Positions 15,260 through 20,294 of a DNA stretch of 20,294 nucleotides are shown piece by piece. How positions within the stretch are numbered: position 1 is the stretch's first letter; the number at the start of each line of letters is the position of its first letter. Origin of the DNA: Proteobacteria bacterium UBA1148 (GTDB lineage: Bacteria > Pseudomonadota > Gammaproteobacteria > Steroidobacterales > Rariloculaceae); the NCBI GenBank assembly GCA_002311835.1, contig DBZY01000080.1, positions 1-20,294 on the forward strand, read 5' to 3'. The translations under genes and the position numbers were made by a program. The notes under the pieces are model-generated. The model did no database searches, was not told the DNA's origin, and saw only the letters and a program-made list of their open reading frames with translations.

Positions 15260-17146
15260 CTAAACGTCAGCCAGATTGCCCTTTTCCTGGAGCCACGCCC
15301 TGCGGTCAGCGGAACGCTTCTTGGCGAGTAGCATATCTAACACCTGATCCGCTTTATCCTTATCTATCACCGTTAACTGAACTAACCGACGAGTTTCCCG
15401 TGCCATGGTCGTTTCCCGGAGCTGTGCCGGGTTCATTTCTCCGAGCCCTTTGAAACGGGTCACCACCAATTTACCTTTCTTTTTTTCTGCTTCGATTCTA
15501 TCCAAGACCATATTTCGCTCCGCATCATCCAAAGCGTAAAAGACCTCCTTTCCAATATCGATACGATAGAGGGGTGGCATTGCCACAAACACGTGGCCCG
15601 CTAGCACCAGACTTCTGAAATGACGCAGGAATAGTGCGCATAACAACGTTGCAATATGCAATCCGTCTGAATCTGCATCTGCTAAAATACACACTTTGTT
15701 ATAACGCAAATCGTCAAGCTTCTCGGATCCAGGATCGACGCCGAGCGCCACACTGATATTGTGCACCTCCTGAGAACTTAATAATTCAGCTGGCTCTACC
15801 TCCCAGGTATTCAGTATCTTTCCACGCAGAGGCATGACAGCCTGAGTTTCTCGATCCCGTGCCTGCTTAGCCGAACCACCCGCTGAATCTCCTTCCACTA
15901 GAAATAGTTCCGTCAGAGCCGGTTCCTGGCTGGTGCAGTCCGCAAGCTTACCTGGCAATGCTGGACCTGCAACCACTCGCTTACGTACAACTTTTTTTGA
16001 AGCTTTGAGCCGCGCCTGAGCATTGTTAATGGCCCCACGAGCGATTTCATCCCCTGTCTCTGGGTGCTGATTAAGCCACAATGCAAAAGTATCTTTGATG
16101 ACACCACTGACAAAACCTGCGCATTCCCGAGACCCCAGACGTTCTTTGGTTTGCCCCGAAAACTGCGGGTCTTCCATTTTTACAGAGAGGACAAAAGCCA
16201 CGCCTTCCCAAACATCTTCGGGTGAAAGCTTAACTCCGCGCGGAAGAAGATTTCTAAACTCACAGAACTCCCGCAACGCTTCCGTCAAACCGGCTCGTAA
16301 CCCATTAACATGCGTACCATTCTGAGAAGTGGGAATGAGATTGACGTAGCTTTCGTTAACTAGTGTCGAATGGTCTGTTCGCCATACAAGCGCCCAATCC
16401 ACAGCATCTTTCTTCCCCTGTAAACTCCCGGCAAAGGGCTGCTCTGGCAACCATCTCCCAAGATCTAACGTCTCCAGAAGATACTCCTCCAGCCCTCCGC
16501 TATACTGCCAGCACACTTTTTCCTTAGGTTTCTCAACCTCTAGACGTACGTCTAACCCAGGACAAAGGACAGCCTTAGCTCTCAATACGTGTTTCAAACT
16601 GGGCAAGGAGATATTAGGGCTATCAAAATACTGTGAATCCGGCCAGAACCTCAACGTCGTCCCAGTATTGGCTTTGCCAACCTTACCTATAACGCTAAGC
16701 TTGCCACGACGTTTCCCACCGACGAAGCTCATGGCGTATTCTTTCCCTTCACGTCGAATCCGTACTTCCAGTTTTGTTGAAAGTGCATTTACAACAGAAA
16801 CACCGACACCGTGTAGCCCACCTGAGAAGCGATAATTCTTGTTTGAAAACTTCGCACCCGCGTGAAGCTTTGTGAGTATCAGTTCTACGCCCGGAATTTT
16901 TTCTTTCGGGTGGATATCAACGGGCATGCCGCGCCCATCATCAGAAATCTCGAGTGAACCATCACGATAAAGCTTCACATCGATACGCTTAGCATAACCC
17001 TCAATAGCTTCATCGACGCTGTTATCAACGACTTCATGGGCGAGGTGATTTGGTCGTGCGGTGTCGGTATACATGCCCGGGCGACGACGCACAGGCTCTA
17101 AGCCGCTTAAGACCTCTATATCGGCAGCGCGATAATTTTTACTCAT
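15260..17146 (-). CDS. parE: DNA topoisomerase IV subunit B
   Basis: ParE supplies the ATPase and metal-binding TOPRIM domain of topoisomerase IV. The 628-residue protein shows the GHKL ATPase motifs EVVDNSVDEA (about 38-47), DDGRGMPVD (about 69-77) and GGLHGVGVSVVNAL (about 109-122). The transducer domain follows, then the TOPRIM motifs LVEGDSAGGSAKQARDR and ADADSDGLHI with the expected metal-binding acidic residues, and PLRGKILN. It ends without the extra insertion of GyrB; the length matches E. coli ParE (630). The ATG at 17146 begins the conserved MSKNYRAADIEVLSGLEPVR. In the 77-base gap upstream, TACAAT (17207-17202) is a reasonable -10 box, but no convincing -35 element precedes it, so transcription may also come from the DUF3501 cassette. 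Confidence 0.97.
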   Translation of the reverse strand: MSKNYRAADIEVLSGLEPVRRRPGMYTDTARPNHLAHEVVDNSVDEAIEGYAKRIDVKLYRDGSLEISDDGRGMPVDIHPKEKIPGVELILTKLHAGAKFSNKNYRFSGGLHGVGVSVVNALSTKLEVRIRREGKEYAMSFVGGKRRGKLSVIGKVGKANTGTTLRFWPDSQYFDSPNISLPSLKHVLRAKAVLCPGLDVRLEVEKPKEKVCWQYSGGLEEYLLETLDLGRWLPEQPFAGSLQGKKDAVDWALVWRTDHSTLVNESYVNLIPTSQNGTHVNGLRAGLTEALREFCEFRNLLPRGVKLSPEDVWEGVAFVLSVKMEDPQFSGQTKERLGSRECAGFVSGVIKDTFALWLNQHPETGDEIARGAINNAQARLKASKKVVRKRVVAGPALPGKLADCTSQEPALTELFLVEGDSAGGSAKQARDRETQAVMPLRGKILNTWEVEPAELLSSQEVHNISVALGVDPGSEKLDDLRYNKVCILADADSDGLHIATLLCALFLRHFRSLVLAGHVFVAMPPLYRIDIGKEVFYALDDAERNMVLDRIEAEKKKGKLVVTRFKGLGEMNPAQLRETTMARETRRLVQLTVIDKDKADQVLDMLLAKKRSADRRAWLQEKGNLADV

Positions 17147-17223
17147 CTGTCCTGCCCTCGCCTCAAGCTAGCCGCTGTGCTCGATTGAACGAGGGTCCCC
17201 GATTGTAACGCCCGGAGGTTAAG

Positions 17224-17808
17224 CTAATCGAGATCAGCCACCAGAGAATTTCTAACTACCGCGGCAATAGGGTCTACGAAATGACGGTAGTTTCGGTGAT
17301 CGATGCCAATGCGCAGCTCAGCACCATCCTTTAGCTCCTTCCTCGTGATCAGAGCTAGTTCAAAGCGTACAAAGTGCACTGCTGATGTTTTCTCGTCTGT
17401 CTCTCTCTCGATATCCTCATCGGCAATCGCATAGATCCGGTCAAAACCAGACACCTGCACGTAGACTTTGTCCTCAATCCCTATAAGGCACATGAGCTCG
17501 CGCCGACGCTCCTCCGGATCTGGAAACTCCAGCATAAACGTCGCTTTGAGATTCGAGCCATCAGGAATGAGTGGTACATACACCTCCAGCTCCTCGTTGA
17601 TTGCTTCGGATTCGAAAATTCGCTCTATCCTTAGCATCTCTTGTACCTGGTACTGAACAGTAAGCTGGTCCTCAAAGTAGAGAGTCGCGTTCGGACCCAC
17701 GGCGACCTGACGGTCCTGCTTGTGCGCAAGCACGCGCTCGCGAAATTCCGGGCGCGCCTCATGGTACTCCTCAAGACTCATCAAATCCGAAGCTTGTAGC
17801 TTTCTCAT
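17224..17808 (-). CDS. DUF3501 family protein
   Basis: This 194-residue protein matches the DUF3501 family, which has no assigned biochemical function. Recognisable features are the start MRKLQASDLMSLEEYHEARPE, GPNATLYFEDQLTVQYQVQEMLRIERIF (about 38-65), PLIPDGSN, LIGIEDKVYVQVSGFDRIYAIADEDIERET and a C-terminal DHRNYRH. It has a single cysteine (in ELMCLIG), no membrane segment and no signal peptide, so it is probably cytoplasmic. I chose the ATG at 17808 because GGAG lies eight bases upstream and conservation begins there; an upstream start at 17853 would overlap the preceding gene and add 15 atypical residues. Members of this family are habitually found beside the iron-sulfur protein and rubrerythrin that precede it here, 34 bases away, so they probably work together. 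Confidence 0.9.
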   Translation of the reverse strand: MRKLQASDLMSLEEYHEARPEFRERVLAHKQDRQVAVGPNATLYFEDQLTVQYQVQEMLRIERIFESEAINEELEVYVPLIPDGSNLKATFMLEFPDPEERRRELMCLIGIEDKVYVQVSGFDRIYAIADEDIERETDEKTSAVHFVRFELALITRKELKDGAELRIGIDHRNYRHFVDPIAAVVRNSLVADLD

Positions 17809-17842
17809 AAGTGCCGCTCCGTGTCCATATTGAACACCAAGC

Positions 17843-19189
17843 TCAAATGCCATACGCTCGGCGCAACAGTTGGATCGGGTGGGTAGCCTCCGCTGACTCC
17901 ACTATCGAAGCAATCTGTTCGGCTGCCATCGGGCAGTCGCTAGTGAAATGCTCAGCCTGTGCGTCCTTAACCTGCCGGGCGACTGGTTGTGCAATCTTTC
18001 TAGAAATCGCGTTGTATTCCTCCTTTACTGCATAAGTACCATCGTGGCCTGAGCACCGTTCGATGACCTGCACCTGGGTATTCGGGATTAGTTCCAGAAT
18101 GTCACGAGTCTTTAGCCCAATGTTCTGGACCCTAAGGTGACATGGAACTTGGTAACTCACCTTACCAAGGCTCTTCTGAAATACGGTTTTCAGTTTGCCA
18201 GCCTTGTGTCGAAGCATCAGGTATTCGAATGGATCGAAAAAGGCGGTAGCAACCATCCTAACCTTTTCATCGTGCGGAAAAAGTAATGGCAACTCCTGCT
18301 TGAACATCAGAACACAAGACGGGATCGGCGCGACTAGATCCCAGCCTCTCTCCACCCATTTGGAAAGCTCCTCAATGTTGTCATTCTTATAACGCTCAAC
18401 AGTTTTCAGATCCCCGAGTTCAAACTTCGGCATGCCGCAGCAACGTTCTCTTGCCGCCAGTTTGGTTGGAATACCGTTATGCTCAAAGACATAGTTCAAA
18501 TCCTCAACTAAATCAGGGTAATTCCGGTTCCCGTAGCATGTTGCGAAAATCAGAACTTTTCCACGCGTACCGTTTGCCGCAACAGCCTTTGCCTCCTGTA
18601 ACTCCACCTTCTGCCTCAACCGTCGCCGCGCTGTATCAGAATGATATTTCGGAACCGGTGCCTCGTTATGTACGCCTAGTGTCCATTGGACAAACCGGCG
18701 GCCAGCCTTAGATTGGTTAATAGCGTTGATAGTCTGGGCAACTACCGGAATCCCCGCCAGATTACCCACTGTGTCGGTGGCACTCAGTAATTTATCACGC
18801 CAGCTAGATTTACCATCCTGAAACGCCTTGGCTTTTGCCCTCAACATGAGATGAGGAAAATCTACATTCCACTCATGAGGAGGGACGTAGGGGCATTTTG
18901 TCATGTAGCACATATCACAGAGATAACAATGCTCCACAACATCCCAATACGCTTCTTTCGGGACCGAGTCGACTTCACCCGTCTCAGACTTGTCCACCAT
19001 ATCGAACAACGTCGGAAACGAGTTGCAGAGACTAAAACAGCGCCTGCAACCATGGCAAATATCAAAAACCCGCTCAAGTTCAGCGTCCAAAGATACCTGG
19101 TCGCTAAAATTAGGGTCCCGCCAGTCAATGGCATGACGAATCGGTGCCTCAAGGCTCCCCTCGCGGGGGGTAGACTTCGTGTCGGTCAC
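17843..19189 (-). CDS. GlpC/heterodisulfide-reductase-like iron-sulfur protein
   Basis: This 448-residue protein should carry two [4Fe-4S] clusters in an N-terminal ferredoxin-like domain, CxxCxxCxxxC (C45, C48, C51, C55) and CxxCxxCxxxxCP (C88, C91, C94, C99). Two cysteine-rich CCG-type domains follow, as in GlpC, HdrB and glycolate oxidase GlcF. The first has C218, CCG at 250-252 and C292; the second has C350, then CSG at 379-381 in place of CCG, and C419. Such proteins pass electrons between flavin or quinone partners. There is no membrane segment. The substrate is unknown; context (rubrerythrin 49 bases upstream, DUF3501 34 bases downstream) suggests peroxide or redox defence. The GTG start at 19189 lacks a strong Shine-Dalgarno, but conserved sequence (REGSLEAPIRHAIDW) starts just inside. 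Confidence 0.9.
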   Translation of the reverse strand: MTDTKSTPREGSLEAPIRHAIDWRDPNFSDQVSLDAELERVFDICHGCRRCFSLCNSFPTLFDMVDKSETGEVDSVPKEAYWDVVEHCYLCDMCYMTKCPYVPPHEWNVDFPHLMLRAKAKAFQDGKSSWRDKLLSATDTVGNLAGIPVVAQTINAINQSKAGRRFVQWTLGVHNEAPVPKYHSDTARRRLRQKVELQEAKAVAANGTRGKVLIFATCYGNRNYPDLVEDLNYVFEHNGIPTKLAARERCCGMPKFELGDLKTVERYKNDNIEELSKWVERGWDLVAPIPSCVLMFKQELPLLFPHDEKVRMVATAFFDPFEYLMLRHKAGKLKTVFQKSLGKVSYQVPCHLRVQNIGLKTRDILELIPNTQVQVIERCSGHDGTYAVKEEYNAISRKIAQPVARQVKDAQAEHFTSDCPMAAEQIASIVESAEATHPIQLLRRAYGI

Positions 19190-19238
19190 TTGGAATTGAC
19201 GCCCTGCTAAGACAAATACCGCGAAGCGGGGCTAAGTT

Positions 19239-19658
19239 TTAGTCATCCAAGTGATCAAGAGCTTTCTGGAAACGGTTCGCGTGAGAACGCTCAGCCTTTG
19301 CCAATGTCTCAAACCAATCCGCGATCTCCTCAAACCCCTCGTCTCGAGCTGACTTGGCCATACCGGGATACATGTCAGTGTACTCATGGGTCTCACCGGC
19401 AATAGCGGCCTTTAGATTCTCAGTGGTTGCACCGATAGGAAGCCCAGTAGCTGGGTCACCCACCTCCTCGAGATACTCAAGGTGGCCATGAGCGTGGCCT
19501 GTTTCGCCCTCGGCGGTTGATCGGAATACGGCGGCTACATCGTTATAGCCTTCGACATCAGCCTTCGCAGCAAAGTAAAGATAACGTCGGTTTGCCTGGG
19601 ATTCACCCGCAAACGCCTCCTTGAGATTTTGCTCGGTATGGCTCTCCTTTAAATTCAT
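19239..19658 (-). CDS. Rubrerythrin family di-iron protein without rubredoxin domain
   Basis: Rubrerythrins are four-helix di-iron proteins that reduce hydrogen peroxide in the cytoplasm. The 139-residue protein holds the two expected half-sites: E19 in AGESQANRRY with E52xxH55 (GETGH), and E89/E92 (GETHEY) with E123xxH126 (AERSH). It has no cysteine at all, so the usual C-terminal rubredoxin iron site is missing and electrons must come from another protein. The strongly predicted Shine-Dalgarno GAGGAGG lies about five bases before the ATG at 19658. It is the first gene after a strong promoter and leads a cassette with the iron-sulfur protein and the DUF3501 protein. Its start is unambiguous. 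Confidence 0.95.
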   Translation of the reverse strand: MNLKESHTEQNLKEAFAGESQANRRYLYFAAKADVEGYNDVAAVFRSTAEGETGHAHGHLEYLEEVGDPATGLPIGATTENLKAAIAGETHEYTDMYPGMAKSARDEGFEEIADWFETLAKAERSHANRFQKALDHLDD

Positions 19659-19699
19659 TCTTTCCTCCTCATGATGAATCTGGGGTTGCTTTGCACTTC

Positions 19700-19719
19700 C
19701 TCGGTCTCAAACGACCGAG
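19700..19719 (-). promoter_or_regulatory. Perfect hairpin in the rubrerythrin leader
   Basis: CTCGGTC (19700-19706) and GACCGAG (19713-19719) form a perfect 7-bp inverted repeat around a 6-base loop. It lies inside the predicted 5' untranslated region of the rubrerythrin mRNA, roughly 30 bases upstream of the Shine-Dalgarno sequence. No T run follows, so it is not a standard terminator. It could stabilise the transcript or be a second protein-binding site; the sequence does not decide. Confidence 0.5.
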
Positions 19720-19727
19720 AAACTGTT

Positions 19728-19742
19728 TTAGACTCAGTCTAA
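19728..19742. promoter_or_regulatory. 7-1-7 palindrome, putative operator of the rubrerythrin cassette
   Basis: TTAGACT, one base, then AGTCTAA form a perfect 15-bp palindrome that touches the -10 box and spans the expected transcription start. Two more AGACT/AGTCT pentamers lie just upstream at 19746-19750 and 19760-19764, so four half-sites cover the promoter. A 7-1-7 inverted repeat is the layout of Fur/PerR-family boxes, and each half matches the PerR heptamer TTATAAT at five of seven positions. The GACT/AGTC cores also recall IscR-type sites, although with different spacing. A repressor site is the likeliest reading; the regulator is not identified. Confidence 0.55.
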
Positions 19743-19769
19743 TGTAGTCTGCGCCCCTGAGACTGTCAA
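19741..19769 (-). promoter_or_regulatory. Sigma-70 promoter of the rubrerythrin-FeS-DUF3501 cassette
   Basis: On the minus strand a perfect TTGACA -35 box (19769-19764) is followed after exactly 17 bases by TACATT (19746-19741), a four-of-six -10 box. The start of transcription should fall near 19734, giving a leader of about 75 bases. It is the best promoter match I found in the window and is overlapped by four repeated pentamers, consistent with regulated, potentially high expression. Confidence 0.65.
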
Positions 19770-19848
19770 CCAAAGTTTCCTGCAGATAGGTTTGACCACT
19801 TCAGAGGCGCTGTGTACCGTGGCGTCCTAGCACAAAAGAGCTTAAGAA

Positions 19849-20094
19849 ATGGCCGAGAAAAAAAACCAAGGCGTGGGTGGGCTTGAGAAGTCTCTGGCCG
19901 AACTTGAAACTTTGGTCGAAAAGCTGGAGGGTGGAGATCTCTCTCTGGAGGAAACGCTGAAGTATTTCGAACGCGGCGTAAAGCTCACTCGCGAATGCCA
20001 AGCCACCTTGAAAGAAGCGGAACAAAAGGTCGAAATCCTATTGAACAAGACCGTAGAGGCCAAACCGTCCTCGTTTGAAACTCCTGAAGAGTAA
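19849..20094 (+). CDS. xseB: Exodeoxyribonuclease VII small subunit
   Basis: XseB is the small helical subunit of exonuclease VII; several copies bind the large XseA subunit, which degrades single-stranded DNA. The 81-residue protein has the typical sequence GLEKSLAELETLVEKLEGGD (about 11-30), SLEETLKYFERGVKLTRECQ and a second helix ending KVEILLNK, matching the E. coli length (80). It starts at ATG 19849 with a weak Shine-Dalgarno (AAGAG about eight bases upstream). It shares the 190-base gap with the divergent rubrerythrin promoter. In many relatives xseB overlaps ispA and dxs downstream; here about 100 bases and a convergent gene follow, so it appears to stand alone. Confidence 0.95.
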   Translation: MAEKKNQGVGGLEKSLAELETLVEKLEGGDLSLEETLKYFERGVKLTRECQATLKEAEQKVEILLNKTVEAKPSSFETPEE

Positions 20095-20195
20095 ACGTTT
20101 CTAGAAAGTACCTCTTTGGCGCTGGTTAAGTGACAGCCCCCCTTGGAACTAACAACCACAGGTTCCTCTTCCTTCTTATCATTAATCGTATTGAG

Positions 20196-20294
20196 CTACG
20201 GCATAAGTGCTTGCGCGAAAATCAGGCAACCCACAGTAAAAACGCCTGCCACCAGGTCATCCAACATGATGCCTACCCCCCCGCCCAGTCTACG
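20196..20294 (-). CDS. pgpA: 3' end of phosphatidylglycerophosphatase A (partial)
   Basis: Only the last 32 codons plus stop lie in the window; the gene enters from the right edge. The frame reads R-R-L-G-G-G-V-G-I-M-L-D-D-L-V-A-G followed by a hydrophobic C-terminal segment and ends A-L-M-P with a TAG stop at 20198-20196. The GIMLDDxxAG signature followed by a final membrane helix is characteristic of PgpA, which dephosphorylates phosphatidylglycerophosphate in the inner membrane to make phosphatidylglycerol. The gene is convergent with xseB, with about 100 bases between them. Together with psd this window therefore carries two phospholipid head-group enzymes, though not in one operon. Confidence 0.85.
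   Translation of the reverse strand, partial: RRLGGGVGIMLDDLVAGVFTVGCLIFAQALMP

Noticed and set aside
17809..17853. Longer start for the DUF3501 protein
   Set aside because: It would overlap the end of the iron-sulfur gene and add residues absent from the family pattern; the ATG at 17808 has GGAG at good spacing.
19219..19229. Short CCGC-GAA-GCGG hairpin between rubrerythrin and the iron-sulfur gene
   Set aside because: A 4-bp stem without a T run is too small to call a terminator or repeat element; it may affect mRNA processing but cannot be supported.
20145..20166. GGAAC/GTTCC inverted repeat in the convergent xseB-pgpA gap as a terminator
   Set aside because: The stem is only 5 bp with a 12-base loop, and no uninterrupted T run follows on either strand.
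1..20294. CRISPR arrays, transposases, phage genes, tRNA or rRNA genes, toxin-antitoxin pairs
   Set aside because: No regularly spaced repeats, integrase or transposase motifs, or RNA gene signatures were seen; nearly all sequence is explained by conserved genes.

Overview
The window looks like a piece of a gammaproteobacterial chromosome of roughly balanced base composition. The evidence is gene content and order: dedD-folC-accD, truA-fimV-asd, aroC-prmB, psd-epmA-efp-epmB and parE-parC are all arranged as in this class, and the proteins read as ordinary gammaproteobacterial orthologues. FimV with a LysM domain, EF-P beta-lysylation genes and the SPOR-type dedD start point the same way. I cannot name the genus; an uncultured marine or free-living lineage is plausible. 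I see no insertion sequence, phage gene, tRNA, rRNA or CRISPR array, and no gene-free gap longer than about 190 bases.

Positions 1-7900 (minus strand) form a housekeeping block, transcribed from right to left: prmB (L3 glutamine methylation), aroC (chorismate synthase), asd (aspartate-semialdehyde dehydrogenase), a compact fimV/hubP, truA, a terminator-like structure, accD, folC, and the first 18 codons of a dedD-like SPOR gene running off the left edge. The trp genes often found between truA and accD, and the leu genes often found near asd, are absent here.

Positions 7939-10432 (plus strand) hold three genes with 4-base start/stop overlaps: a SCO1/SenC copper chaperone, phosphatidylserine decarboxylase (psd) and EF-P lysyltransferase (epmA). 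They are followed by efp (minus) and epmB (plus), so the EF-P lysine-34 beta-lysylation pathway is complete apart from the hydroxylase epmC. Next comes a minus-strand NADP-binding oxidoreductase of the F420:NADP reductase type with an apparent signal peptide, then topoisomerase IV (parE, parC).

The most distinctive part is 17224-19800. A minus-strand cassette of rubrerythrin (without a rubredoxin domain), a GlpC/heterodisulfide-reductase-like iron-sulfur protein and a DUF3501 protein lies downstream of a strong promoter. That promoter is covered by four copies of the pentamer AGACT/AGTCT, including a perfect 7-1-7 palindrome over the -10 region, and its leader contains a perfect hairpin. This resembles a metal- or peroxide-regulated redox module of unknown mechanism, placed directly upstream of parE-parC. 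The right edge holds xseB (plus) and the 3' end of pgpA (minus).
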